From Streptomyces sp. YS415 (GTDB taxonomy: Bacteria > Actinomycetota > Actinomycetes > Streptomycetales > Streptomycetaceae), in the NCBI RefSeq assembly GCF_023544665.1, contig NZ_JAMJFL010000007.1, positions 124,001 through 188,000 on the forward strand: a DNA stretch of 64,000 nt, in the 5' to 3' direction. The position numbers were made by a program, and so were the translations under genes. Under the pieces are notes generated by a model that saw only the letters and a program-made list of their open reading frames with translations, was not told the DNA's origin and ran no database searches. Shown here piece by piece: positions 51,524 to 60,166 of this stretch; the first letter of the stretch is position 1; each line of letters begins with the position of its first letter.

Positions 51524-53125
51524 TCACGTGCGCCCGTCCTCGCGACCGGCCTCGCGCCGGTCCTTGAGCCGGTCCGCCAGCGCGAGGCGCTGCACCTTCA
51601 AGGTGCCGGTGCGCGGGAGTTCGGCCTCGGGGATCTGGACCGGGTCGGCCAGCTGCGGGAAGTCGGCGACGGCCGTGCGCCAGCGGGCGAGGTCGAGCGG
51701 CCGGTCGCCGTGGGTGCACAGCACCGGGACGGCCTCGGCGTCGGGGCCGTGCACCACCACCAGCTCGCTCAGTTCCGGCATCCTGTCGAGGACCAGGTCC
51801 TCCACCTCCAGGGAGCTGCGCACCCCGGGGATCATGTCGACCTCGCGGTCGAGCATGTGCAGACAGCCGAACCTGGTGAAGTAGCCGACGTCTCCGGTCG
51901 GCCACCAGTCGCCCTCGCGGTTGCTGTCGTAGCGGTCCTGCTCCCCGAAGTAGGTCTTGGCCAGACCCGGCCAGGAGACCTGGATGCGGCCGGGATTCCG
52001 CTCCGTCGGCCGGGTGCCGTCGCGGCTGACGACGCGGACCTTCGCCGAACCCAGGGGCATCTGCCAGCCGACGCAGCGGCCGTTGGCCTTGTGGGCGGAG
52101 TGCCGGAAGTAGGCGCGGCCGACGGCGGGGCCGACCTCGCTCTGCCCGTAGATCTGGAAGAACAGGGCGCCCGGCCGGTCGGACGACTTCAGCAGCCGGC
52201 TCATCGTCCGCGGGTGGATCGCGTCGAAGGTGCTGCTGAAGTACTTCACCGAGGCGAACGGCCTGCGCGGGTCCTCGGCCAGGCCCTCCCACGCCATCAG
52301 CGAGTTGGGCAGCGCCTCGATGAGCCCCGGCCGGTTCTCCAGGAGCAGTTCGGCGACCGCGTCGGGGTCCGACTCGTTCATGAGCAGCACCGGCATCTCC
52401 TTCAGGAGGGCCAGGGCCATCGCGGCGACGTTCCGGGAGTGCACGAAGGGGATGGCGATCGCCACGTTCTCCCGCTGCCGCATGAGCGAGAGCAGCCGCC
52501 ACTGCGGCTTGAGCCGGATGCCCTGGGTGCGGGGCGTGTGCACGACCAGCTTGGGCACTCCGGTGGTGCCGGAGGTGTGGGTGATCACGGCGGCCTCGTC
52601 GATGGGCCGCACCACGGGCTTGACCCGCGGCGCCCCGGCGAGCGCCGACAGGGAGACGGCCCCCGTCCGCTCGCCGTGGACGACGATCACTTCCCGGGTG
52701 AGCTCGGCCAGGGGCAGCTCGGCGAGCGCGTCGAGCTTGTGCTCGTCGGTGAGCAGGTTCGGCCGGTCGACCCGCTGGAGCAGGGCACCGACCGTCAGCG
52801 CGTCCAGGCTGGGCGAGAGCAGCACGGGCACCGCGCCGATCCGGGACGCGGCACAGGCCAGCACCCACACATCGGCGTTCGCCTTCTTGTGGATCACCAC
52901 GTGCGCGTCGGGCCGCACCCCGGCGGCCCACAGACGCGCCGCCAGGTCGTCGACGATGTCGGCGAGCCGAGCGGCCGTCAGGTTCCGGCCGGCCTCGGGC
53001 AGTACGTCCAGATCGTGGTCGAGCGTGAGGGGTGTCGTGCCGTTGACGGCCGCGGCCATGGCCGGCAGCAGGCCGATGTGCAGACCGCGCTTCTGGATCG
53101 ATCGATAGGCCACGGAGCCCTGCAT
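51524..53125 (-). CDS. AMP-forming ligase, likely CreM-like diazotase
   Basis: A 533-residue ANL-superfamily enzyme. The phosphate loop THTSGTTGVPK is at 182-192, QIYGQSEVGP is motif A5, GDVGYF is A7, and PRTGTLKVQRLALADRL carries the C-terminal catalytic Lys. No carrier protein is encoded nearby, so ordinary acyl loading is unlikely. CreM in the cremeomycin pathway is an ANL enzyme that uses ATP and nitrite to diazotise an aromatic amine, and this operon also encodes a nitrite-forming CreE/CreD pair and an aminotransferase. I therefore infer a diazotase acting on the amino-naphthoquinone, allowing its deamination. Confidence 0.75.
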   Translation of the reverse strand: MQGSVAYRSIQKRGLHIGLLPAMAAAVNGTTPLTLDHDLDVLPEAGRNLTAARLADIVDDLAARLWAAGVRPDAHVVIHKKANADVWVLACAASRIGAVPVLLSPSLDALTVGALLQRVDRPNLLTDEHKLDALAELPLAELTREVIVVHGERTGAVSLSALAGAPRVKPVVRPIDEAAVITHTSGTTGVPKLVVHTPRTQGIRLKPQWRLLSLMRQRENVAIAIPFVHSRNVAAMALALLKEMPVLLMNESDPDAVAELLLENRPGLIEALPNSLMAWEGLAEDPRRPFASVKYFSSTFDAIHPRTMSRLLKSSDRPGALFFQIYGQSEVGPAVGRAYFRHSAHKANGRCVGWQMPLGSAKVRVVSRDGTRPTERNPGRIQVSWPGLAKTYFGEQDRYDSNREGDWWPTGDVGYFTRFGCLHMLDREVDMIPGVRSSLEVEDLVLDRMPELSELVVVHGPDAEAVPVLCTHGDRPLDLARWRTAVADFPQLADPVQIPEAELPRTGTLKVQRLALADRLKDRREAGREDGRT

Positions 53126-53165
53126 CGGGGCTGCCTCCTTCGGGGGCGTGGGTGGATGGCGTCGC

Positions 53166-54161
53166 TCAGCGGGCGAGGACCAAGGTGGCGGGCGGCGCCG
53201 AGTGGAAGGAGACGCTCGTGAAACCGGCCTTGGTCAGCCACTCCTGGTAGTCGCAGCGGCGCCAGGTGCTGCCCTGCTTGCTCTTGAGGAGCATTTCGGC
53301 GGCGAAGATCAGCGGGAAGGCCGGGCCGCCGCGGTCGTCGTCGACCACGTAGTCGTTGACGACGAGGGTGCCGCCGGGCCTGAGCGCCTGCCGGAGCCGG
53401 GTGAAGACCTCGACGTTGCTCTCCGGCCCCTCCTGGTGGGCGATGTGCGAGTACACCGCGACGTCGTACTGGGCGGTGCCGAAGTCGGTGCTGTGGAAGT
53501 CGCCGTCGACGGTGGTGAACCGGTCGGCCACGCCGCGCTCCGTCAGCAGCCGGCGGGCGATGGCGTTGATCGGCTCCCAGTCGAGCTGGGTGGCGCGGGC
53601 CGCGGGGTTGGCCTCCAGCCAGATGCCCGAGTAGACGCCCGAGCCGCCGCCCACGTCGAGGACGGAGATCTCACCGGCACCGGCCAAGCCGAGCAGGTCG
53701 GCCGCGAGTGTCGCGGCGGGTATCGACTGTGCGGCGATGGCCGTGACGATCCCTTCCCAGTGCGGGTTGTTGGCCACCTCCACCACCGACTTCGCCACCG
53801 GTCCCCCGACCCGGACCACCTCGGCGAGGTCGGCCAGGCTGCCCATGTGACTCAGCTTCAGCTTGGCGAAGCTGCTCAGCGAGGCGGGCTTGCCGTCGAC
53901 GAGGTAGGCGGACGCCTCGGCGGTGTTGCGGTAGCGGCCGCCGGTCAGCTCGACCAGGCCCACGCTGACCAGCCCGTCGAGCAGGGTCTGCGCTCCCCGC
54001 TCGGAGATCCGGGCGCGGTCGGCGAGTTCGGCGGCGGTGTCCGCGCCGTTCTCCAGGTGGGTGAAGAGCGAGTGGGTCGCAGAGGCGGCGAGGATGCCGG
54101 TGGCCCAGTAGCCGTTGATCAGCCGCATGACGGTGTCGGGCGACGGCTGAGGGTTGGTCAT
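53166..54161 (-). CDS. SAM-dependent methyltransferase of the naphthoquinone pathway
   Basis: A 331-residue class I methyltransferase with an N-terminal winged-helix dimerisation domain and SAM motif I VLDVGGGSGVY at 167-177. VYSHIAHQEGPE and LRPGGTLVVNDYVVDDD follow. The ATG overlaps the aminotransferase stop (ATGA). Such genes follow the THN synthase, cupin and aminotransferase in furaquinocin-type clusters, where C- and O-methylations of flaviolin derivatives occur; which position this enzyme methylates cannot be told. Confidence 0.85.
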   Translation of the reverse strand: MTNPQPSPDTVMRLINGYWATGILAASATHSLFTHLENGADTAAELADRARISERGAQTLLDGLVSVGLVELTGGRYRNTAEASAYLVDGKPASLSSFAKLKLSHMGSLADLAEVVRVGGPVAKSVVEVANNPHWEGIVTAIAAQSIPAATLAADLLGLAGAGEISVLDVGGGSGVYSGIWLEANPAARATQLDWEPINAIARRLLTERGVADRFTTVDGDFHSTDFGTAQYDVAVYSHIAHQEGPESNVEVFTRLRQALRPGGTLVVNDYVVDDDRGGPAFPLIFAAEMLLKSKQGSTWRRCDYQEWLTKAGFTSVSFHSAPPATLVLAR

Positions 54162-55309
54162 GCTGCCCCTCCCAGGGTCCGGCCGGACGCCGACCGGAGC
54201 GCGCCGCGCAGCGCGCCGGCGACCCGTTCGACCTGGTCCGGGGTGAGTTCCGCGTGCATGGGGATGGCGAGGTTGCGGGCGAACAGGTCCGCCGAGACCG
54301 GGCACTTGTGATCCGAACGGAACACCGGCTGCAAGTGGGTCGCCCACGCGCCCTGCCCGCAGCCGATGCCCTGCCCGCGCAGTTCGGCGGCGACCGCCGA
54401 GCGGTCCACGCCCGCGTCCAGCGTCACGACGTACGACTGCCAGGCATGGGTGCGGTCCCCGGGCACGTGCGGCAGCGTCAGCAGCTCTTCACCGGCGAGG
54501 AGTTCGCCGTACCGGGCGGCGACGGCGTTGCGGCGGTCCAGGAGTTCGTCGACCCGGCTCAGTTGCACCTGAAGGATCGCCGCGGCGATGTCGGAGAGCT
54601 TGTAGTTGTAGCCGATCTCGGTGAACTCCGGGATGGGCAGGCCGACGACCTTGCCCAGGTCGAAGATGCTGCCGATGCCGAAGGAGGAGCGCAGCCGCGC
54701 GTCGGCCCCGATCTTCGGGTCCCGGGCGAGCAGTGCGCCGCCCTCACCGCTGGTGGCTCCCTTGCGTCCGTGGAAGGACAGACAGGCCACCTCGGCGAGC
54801 GCGCCCGCCTGGCGGCCCTGGTAGGTGGCGCCGACCGCGCAGGCGGCGTCCTCGACGACGAACAGGCCGTGGCGGTCGGCGATCGCCTGGAGTTCCGCGT
54901 AGTCGGCGGGGATGCCGAGCGTGTCGACCGCGATCACCCCGACCGTGCGGGGCGTGACGAGGTCGGCGACCGCCTGCGGGTCGACGGTGCCGGTGTCGGC
55001 GCGTACGTCGGCGAAGACCGGCACGGCGTCGACGTACCGCACCGCCTGCGCGGGCGCCGGGAAGGTGTAGTCGGCGACGATGACCTCGTCGCCCGGCTCG
55101 ACGCCGAGCGCGAGGAGGGCCAGGTGGAGCGCGGCGCCGCAGTTGCTCACCGTGACGGCGTCCCCGAGGCCGTACATCTCGGCCAGCCGGGCCTCCAGCG
55201 CTTTGCCCTGCGGGCCCTGTCCGGCCGGCCAGCCGGACTCGAACACCTCGGCGACGGCGTCGAGTTCGCGCTCGCCGAGGCTGGCGTGGACGAGGGGGAT
55301 CGGTTGCAT
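54158..55309 (-). CDS. DegT/DnrJ/EryC1-family PLP aminotransferase
   Basis: A 383-residue aminotransferase. The PLP Lys183 is in FHGRKGATSGEGG, Asp154 in VVEDAACAVG, and NYKLSDIAAAILQVQLSRVDEL is typical. Usually such enzymes aminate nucleotide sugars, but no sugar genes are nearby. In furaquinocin-type pathways a homologue aminates the THN-derived quinone to 8-aminoflaviolin, which fits its place between the cupin and the methyltransferase. It would create the amino group later diazotised by the ligase. Substrate inferred. Confidence 0.85.
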   Translation of the reverse strand: MQPIPLVHASLGERELDAVAEVFESGWPAGQGPQGKALEARLAEMYGLGDAVTVSNCGAALHLALLALGVEPGDEVIVADYTFPAPAQAVRYVDAVPVFADVRADTGTVDPQAVADLVTPRTVGVIAVDTLGIPADYAELQAIADRHGLFVVEDAACAVGATYQGRQAGALAEVACLSFHGRKGATSGEGGALLARDPKIGADARLRSSFGIGSIFDLGKVVGLPIPEFTEIGYNYKLSDIAAAILQVQLSRVDELLDRRNAVAARYGELLAGEELLTLPHVPGDRTHAWQSYVVTLDAGVDRSAVAAELRGQGIGCGQGAWATHLQPVFRSDHKCPVSADLFARNLAIPMHAELTPDQVERVAGALRGALRSASGRTLGGAA

Positions 55310-55314
55310 CGCGG

Positions 55315-55866
55315 TCACCTCTCGCTCTGGCCGGGTATGCGGGCGGGCGTCGGCGGCTGGAAGCGCAGCGGGGTGATCTGGCCGACGTCGTAGCGCCGGC
55401 GCATCGCCTCCACGGCCGCGGGGTCCACAGCGGTGCCGCGCGACCAGATCTCGGCGATCTCCTCGAAGTACGCCTCGTGTTCGGGCGAGGGGTAGCTCTG
55501 GAAGAGCATCGTCACCGGCTTGTCCGTGGCGTTGCGGAACGCGTGCGGGGTGCCGGGCGGGACGAACATGCAGCTGCCCTCGGCGGCGCGGACGACCCGG
55601 TCGCCCTTGGGGGACTCCCAGTGGTGCCAGGTGTCGCCGGTGCGCTCGACCGGCTCGAAGCACAGCAGGTCGAGCTCGCCCTCGAGGACGTAGAAGAACT
55701 CCTGGGAGCGCTGGTGGACATGGGCGCCGACATCGAATCCGGGCGGCACGACCACCTCGAAGATCGATACGGAGGAGCCCATCTCCTGGGTGGCCTTGAA
55801 GGTCACCGACTGCGCCGGGGTGACCAGCTTTCGCCCGGCGCCGGCCGGGAGGATGAGGTCGGTCAT
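55315..55866 (-). CDS. Cupin-domain oxygenase-like protein
   Basis: A 183-residue single cupin. Metal ligands HVHQRSQEFFYVLEGE (two His and Glu) and the second motif PPGTPHAFRN (His) are intact, so a metal site is likely. It starts 27 bp after the THN synthase stop. A cupin in this place in related clusters is thought to oxidise THN to a quinone such as flaviolin before amination. No signal peptide. The oxidation role is inference from family and context. Confidence 0.82.
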   Translation of the reverse strand: MTDLILPAGAGRKLVTPAQSVTFKATQEMGSSVSIFEVVVPPGFDVGAHVHQRSQEFFYVLEGELDLLCFEPVERTGDTWHHWESPKGDRVVRAAEGSCMFVPPGTPHAFRNATDKPVTMLFQSYPSPEHEAYFEEIAEIWSRGTAVDPAAVEAMRRRYDVGQITPLRFQPPTPARIPGQSER

Positions 55867-55893
55867 GTGCTCCGCTTCCTGTGTGCGCTGCGT

Positions 55894-56964
55894 TCAGGCG
55901 AAGGTCTGCGGGACGCCGTCGGCCGCCCAGGTGCCCAGCGCCATCTCGGCGGTGATGCCGGGGCCGAACCCCGCGATCAGACCGGTGGCACCGGGGGCGG
56001 GGGGCTCCTCCTCGAACAGCCTTCGAGCGGCTTCGAGTACGACGGCGCTGGCGATGTTGCCGTACTCGTTGAGGGTCGACCAGCTGTGCCGGAACACCTC
56101 GCGGTCGACGTCGAGGAACTTCGCGAGGTCGTCGAGGATCCGCGGACCGCCGGCGTGAATGATGTAGAAGTCGAGCTTTCCGGCGTCCCAGCTGTGGTCC
56201 TTGGCCAGTTCGCGCAGGACCGGGGCGAGCGGCTCCATGGTGCCGGGCACCCGGCGGTCGAGCTGGAAGTGGAATCCGGTGTCCTTGACCGCGTACGAGA
56301 TCCAGTCCTCGGTGTCCGGGATGAGGTAGGAGGCGTTGCGCTCCAGGTCGATGCCGACACCGCCCTCGCCCCGTACGACAGCGGCGGCGACCGCGTCGCC
56401 GAACAGGCCGTCGGAGAGCAGCGAGCCGATGTCGTCCGCGTCGGGCTGGTAGCAGAGCGAGCACAGTTCACAGGAGACGATCAGGACGTTGCTGCCGGGG
56501 TGGGCGGCGCAGAAGTCGTGGGCGCGGTTGATGGCCGCTCCGCCTGCCGCGCAGCCGAGTTGGGCGATGGGTATCTGCCGGGTGTCGGAGCGGAAGCCGA
56601 GGTTGTTGATGAGCCAGGCGGTCAGGGACGGCATCAGGAATCCGGTGCACGACACGTAGATGATCGCGTCGATGTCACGGGTCCTCAGGTCGGCGTTGGC
56701 CAGGGCCTGTTCGATGACCTGGGGGGTGCGCTTCTTGGACTCGACCTCGTAGATGCGGTTGCGCGCCTCGAAGCCCGGGTGGTGGAGCGTCTGCTCGATG
56801 GGCTGGACGAGGTGCCGCTTCTTGACCCCGGTGTTCCGGATCAGCCGCAGAGCCAGCGGGAGCTGGGGTTTGCCCGCGTGCGCTCTCGTCGCGAATTCCA
56901 GGGTCTCTTCCAGGGTGATGACGTGTTCGGGCGCGTTCATCGCCGGCTTGCATAGCCTCGGCAT
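55894..56964 (-). CDS. rppA: 1,3,6,8-Tetrahydroxynaphthalene synthase (type III PKS)
   Basis: A 356-residue homodimeric chalcone-synthase-family enzyme that condenses five malonyl-CoA to THN. Catalytic Cys138 (AQLGCAAGGAAINRAHDF), His270 (IIHAGGPRILDD) and Asn303 (NEYGNIAS) fall at the same numbers as in RppA, and the second conserved Cys106 (SCTGF) is present. The N-terminus aligns from MPRLCKPA, supporting the ATG at 56964. First gene of the 16-gene operon; THN is the aromatic core of the predicted meroterpenoid. Confidence 0.95.
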   Translation of the reverse strand: MPRLCKPAMNAPEHVITLEETLEFATRAHAGKPQLPLALRLIRNTGVKKRHLVQPIEQTLHHPGFEARNRIYEVESKKRTPQVIEQALANADLRTRDIDAIIYVSCTGFLMPSLTAWLINNLGFRSDTRQIPIAQLGCAAGGAAINRAHDFCAAHPGSNVLIVSCELCSLCYQPDADDIGSLLSDGLFGDAVAAAVVRGEGGVGIDLERNASYLIPDTEDWISYAVKDTGFHFQLDRRVPGTMEPLAPVLRELAKDHSWDAGKLDFYIIHAGGPRILDDLAKFLDVDREVFRHSWSTLNEYGNIASAVVLEAARRLFEEEPPAPGATGLIAGFGPGITAEMALGTWAADGVPQTFA

Positions 56965-57324
56965 AGCGGGGATCCACTTCCTCTGAGTCTCGACAGCAAG
57001 GGCAGTGGAGCGGTGCGCTGATGGCGGATCAGCGAACTGAAGGAGGCCCGCCGAAGCGTCAGGCGGGCAGGAGCAACTCCCGGTCGCTGCCGGACAGCAC
57101 CGGTCGCGGCCGCGATCGGCCGGGTCACGGGAGGAAGTGTTCGTGCGAAGTGCCGGTCAACTACCCGTGCAGACAGCGGAGTTGGGCTGTTTTCGGGCAG
57201 GGTGGGCGTGCGGAAATCGTGACACGGGAGGGGCGCCGACGCCAAGGCGGGTCGGGAGTGACTCAGGTCACATCGCGGCTCGGCGCCGGAATGTCACCGG
57301 TCGGCTGCCGCGACGTGTTCGCGC
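56965..57324. other. 360-bp gene-free region upstream of the meroterpenoid operon
   Basis: No coding sequence is supported. The region should contain the main operon promoter. A palindrome GTGAC-TCAG-GTCAC occurs at 57258-57271. GCCC-starting half-repeats occur on the minus strand near 57181-57207 with spacing of 11 and 9 bp, too irregular to call a SARP site. A TTGACC at about 57155-57160 on the minus strand has no good -10 partner. Confidence 0.5.
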
Positions 57325-57771
57325 TCATCTCACCCTTTCCCGGTCCGTGCGCCGCGTGTGCGCCGAGTGCAGTTGCTCGACCGACACGCCGAGGTCGGAC
57401 ACCTCCATGCCGGCCCATGCCCTGATCCGCTCGGTGACCTCCCTGCGCACCGCGGCGCACTGCGCCCCGATGTCAGACGGGTAGCCGAGCTCGACGGTGA
57501 TGTGCAGCCGTGCCTCGCCGAGCACGGCCTGCCGTCCGGCGGGCGACTCGGCGTTCCGTCCTGCACTGGTCGGTTCCGGCGCCCGCTGTACGGATGTGCT
57601 CACGTGCGGCGTCCGGCGGCGGGGTGGTACGTGGCCGGCGGACTCGGCGAACCGGCTCAGCGCCTCGCGCGCCACCTGGGCCGCGATCTTCGCGACGACC
57701 CGGTCGGTGACGGCAGTCGCCCCGCGCTCCCCGCGGGGGAAGCCCGGACGCTGATCGGCTTCCCCGCTCAC
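57325..57771 (-). CDS. Asp23/Gls24-family protein (divergent)
   Basis: A 148-residue protein related to alkaline-shock Asp23/Gls24 envelope-stress proteins: TDRVVAKIAAQVAREALSRF near the N-terminus and LHITVELGYPSDIGAQCAAVRREVTERIRAWAGMEVSDLGVSVEQL at the end. A central Pro/Arg-rich stretch (about 50-80) is not typical. Third gene of a short operon with a small membrane protein and a canonical Asp23 protein; such proteins coat the membrane in other Gram-positives. Confidence 0.78.
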   Translation of the reverse strand: MSGEADQRPGFPRGERGATAVTDRVVAKIAAQVAREALSRFAESAGHVPPRRRTPHVSTSVQRAPEPTSAGRNAESPAGRQAVLGEARLHITVELGYPSDIGAQCAAVRREVTERIRAWAGMEVSDLGVSVEQLHSAHTRRTDRERVR

Positions 57772-57995
57772 CGCCGCCAGTCTTCCCGAGCCTGTCGCCG
57801 GTCGTCGCGGATCCGATCCTGCCGGTCCCGGCGGCGGACGAAGTCGCCCAGTTCGAGATCACCCTCCATGAACCGCCCGATGACAAGGCCGATGAGGCCC
57901 AGCACCAGCACCAGCAGAAGAGCCCAAAAGTCACCGAAATACGCGGCGAAACCCAGCGTCATTCCAGCCATCAAGCCCACCACGGCCCTGCTCAT
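57768..57995 (-). CDS. Small membrane protein of the Asp23 operon
   Basis: A 75-residue protein with two hydrophobic helices (VVGLMAGMTLGFAAYFGDFWALLLVLVLGLIGLVIGRFMEG) and a charged Arg/Asp-rich tail, similar in layout to DUF2273-type partners that anchor Asp23 proteins to the membrane. ATG 57995 is preferred for its AAGGAG site 6 nt upstream. It overlaps the following gene by 4 bp. Confidence 0.78.
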   Translation of the reverse strand: MSRAVVGLMAGMTLGFAAYFGDFWALLLVLVLGLIGLVIGRFMEGDLELGDFVRRRDRQDRIRDDRRQAREDWRR

Positions 57996-58031
57996 TTCGC
58001 GCTCCTTCACTCAAGCGGGCTGTCGGCCCGG

Positions 58032-58463
58032 CTACTGGATCCGCGGCCGCTCCTCCCCTTCGTCCTCCTCGTCGGGCAGCTTGACGTCGCTGACCATGAT
58101 GTTGACTTCCACGACCTCCCGGCCCGCCATCCGCTCCACCGCGGAGATCACGTTCTCCCTCACGTCACCGGCCACGTCCGTGATCGAGACGCCGTAGTCG
58201 ACGACGATCTCCAGGTCGATGGCCGCCTGCAGCTCTCCGACCTCGACACTGACCCCGCGCGTGACGGATTTGCCGCTGCCCGCGCCGGGCATCCGCTCCC
58301 GCACGGATCCCATCGAGCGGGCGAATCCGCTGCCCAGGGCATAGACCCCGCGTACGTCCTGTACCGCCATTCCGGCGATCTTCGCCACCACCACATCGGC
58401 GATGGTCGTCCGGCCGCGAGAGGCGGGCGCAGCGCCGAGCTTGACGCCGGTCTTCTCAGTCAT
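58032..58463 (-). CDS. Asp23/Gls24-family envelope stress protein
   Basis: A 143-residue canonical member: TTIADVVVAKIAGMAVQDVRGVYALG, GVSVEVGELQAAIDLEIVVDYGVSITDVAGDVRENVISAVERMAGREVVEVNIMVSDVKL and an acidic tail. First gene of the three-gene operon, with GGGAGGA before the ATG. It sits just downstream of an AT-rich promoter-like island. Confidence 0.88.
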   Translation of the reverse strand: MTEKTGVKLGAAPASRGRTTIADVVVAKIAGMAVQDVRGVYALGSGFARSMGSVRERMPGAGSGKSVTRGVSVEVGELQAAIDLEIVVDYGVSITDVAGDVRENVISAVERMAGREVVEVNIMVSDVKLPDEEDEGEERPRIQ

Positions 58464-58844
58464 CGGGATATTCCTCCCTCACGAGGCCACAGAGCACCTA
58501 TTACTAGAATTGTATTCTTTTTAGTATCTTTTGCCTTTATACAGAGCGTTATTGCTGCTTCTCCGAGAGGAGCCCCGCAGCCGTGGAGAAGAAGGGCGAT
58601 AGGCCGGCCAGCTCGACCTGGGCCGGCTGCTCCCGCTCGGCGGGCCCCACGACGGGGCGTGGATCACCGAGCAAGCGGCCGTCCAGGCCCCCGGGGGCGC
58701 ACTGCTCTCGAGGTGCCCGGTGTCCCTCTGGAGTCCTTGCGCATCGGCTCGGCGCCACTCCAACCCCTGTCCGAGCCGGCCGTCCGTCCGCCGGCCACCA
58801 ACCCCCGCCAGCCTCAAGCGCATCGTCGCCGCAAGCCCCCGTCA
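58464..58844. other. 381-bp gene-free region with AT-rich island
   Basis: No coding sequence is supported. Bases about 58495-58555 are strikingly AT-rich for this genome and include a palindrome AGAAT-TGT-ATTCT (58506-58518) containing a minus-strand TACAAT that could be a -10 box for the Asp23 operon; no good -35 was found. The remaining part toward the phosphatase gene shows no clear feature. Confidence 0.5.
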
Positions 58845-60029
58845 TCAGCCTTGTACGCCGACGGCTCCCCGGTCCGGCGCGTCGGAGCGCCTCAGCGCGA
58901 GGGCAGCGATGTCGTCATCGAGCCTTCCGCCGCTGTGCCGAAGCAGATCCCGGTGCAGCTGGTCGAGCAGTCCGCGGGGCTGCTCCAGGCCCTGATCCTG
59001 CATCCAGTCCGGGAGCGGAAAGAACTGGCCGGCGTGGTCCCGGGCCTCCGACACGCCGTCCGTGTAGAGCAGCAACTGGTCACCCGGGGCGAAGCCGACG
59101 CTGTCGACCCAGTAGCGGTCACCGATAAGCGCTGCGAGGTTGAGGGGCGGGGAGGGGCTGGTGGGCTCCAGGACCCGGACCTTCCCGCAATGCGCGATCA
59201 GCGGCGGTGGATGTCCGCAGTTGAGAAGTCGCAGGCGGCCGCCGTCGGGCGGGATCTCGGCGAGGAGAGCGGTGGCAAAGTGCTCGGGCTGGTCGTGGGC
59301 GGGAAACACAGCACTGTGGCGCGTGACGGTGGTCTCCAAGCGATGGATGATGCCCTGCAGGTCGGGCTCGTCGTACGCGGCCTCCCTGAAACAACTGATC
59401 ACCGCCGAGGCCACCCCCACTGCGGACAGGCCCTTGCCCCGTACATCGCCTATGAGCAGCCGGACCCCGTACGGTGTACCGATTGCTTCATAGAAGTCGC
59501 CGCCGATCCGGGCCTGCTCCTGAGCCGCCAGATACAGCGACTCGATCTCGACGTCCTCGATGCGGCGCGGCAGCGGGCGCAGCAGCACCTTCTGGGCCGC
59601 GTCGGCGACGAGCCGGACTTGGAAGAGTATTTCCTCTCGCTGAAGCCGGACATGACTCCCGTATGCAGCCGCCAAGGTGACCGCGACGATTGCGGCCGAC
59701 GTGTACTGCGTCCCCAGATCGGTATAGAAGAAGCTGAGGACTGTCATGAGCAGGAGGCAGAACACCCCCAACAGGACCGTGGGCAGCACGGGCCACATCG
59801 CGGCGGCAAGGGCGGGCGCGGCGGGCAGAATGCGGCTGATGGCGATCTCCCTGGGTGTGGAGAACGCCAGGCCGGCGATGAGGACGGTCAGGACCACGGG
59901 TGACAGCCGGGCTGCTTCCCATCGGCCGCTGTAGGCGGGACGACGGCGCCTCAGCCGCGCAGGGGTGATCACAAAAGCATCATATCGACCAAAGCGGGCA
60001 TCGGGCACGGAGAGAATCACGCACCGCAT
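58845..60029 (-). CDS. Membrane-bound PP2C-type serine phosphatase (SpoIIE/RsbU-like)
   Basis: A 394-residue protein with several N-terminal membrane helices (about 42-125), a short linker and a C-terminal PP2C/SpoIIE domain (about 155-385). Metal-binding motifs GGDFYEA, LLIGDVRGKG and LLLYTDGVSEARD are intact. Such enzymes dephosphorylate anti-anti-sigma factors and thereby release stress sigma factors such as SigB-type proteins, a plausible link to the Asp23 genes next to it. The ATG at 60029 has GAAGG upstream; a GTG at about 59972 is possible. Confidence 0.85.
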   Translation of the reverse strand: MRCVILSVPDARFGRYDAFVITPARLRRRRPAYSGRWEAARLSPVVLTVLIAGLAFSTPREIAISRILPAAPALAAAMWPVLPTVLLGVFCLLLMTVLSFFYTDLGTQYTSAAIVAVTLAAAYGSHVRLQREEILFQVRLVADAAQKVLLRPLPRRIEDVEIESLYLAAQEQARIGGDFYEAIGTPYGVRLLIGDVRGKGLSAVGVASAVISCFREAAYDEPDLQGIIHRLETTVTRHSAVFPAHDQPEHFATALLAEIPPDGGRLRLLNCGHPPPLIAHCGKVRVLEPTSPSPPLNLAALIGDRYWVDSVGFAPGDQLLLYTDGVSEARDHAGQFFPLPDWMQDQGLEQPRGLLDQLHRDLLRHSGGRLDDDIAALALRRSDAPDRGAVGVQG

Positions 60030-60166
60030 GCCGGCCTTCGCGGCGGACGGCCCTGTCCGGACGAGCCGACGACATGCAATGCATGCCGCCCGGACTCCCG
60101 ATGTCGGCCAGGCAAGGATCAGGCAGGCCCTGGCCGCTGGGGATCACCAGTGTCAAAAGAGATCGC

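Noticed and set aside
57181..57210. SARP heptamers before the THN synthase gene
   Set aside because: GCCC half-repeats are spaced 9 and 11 bp and have no -10 box at the right distance.
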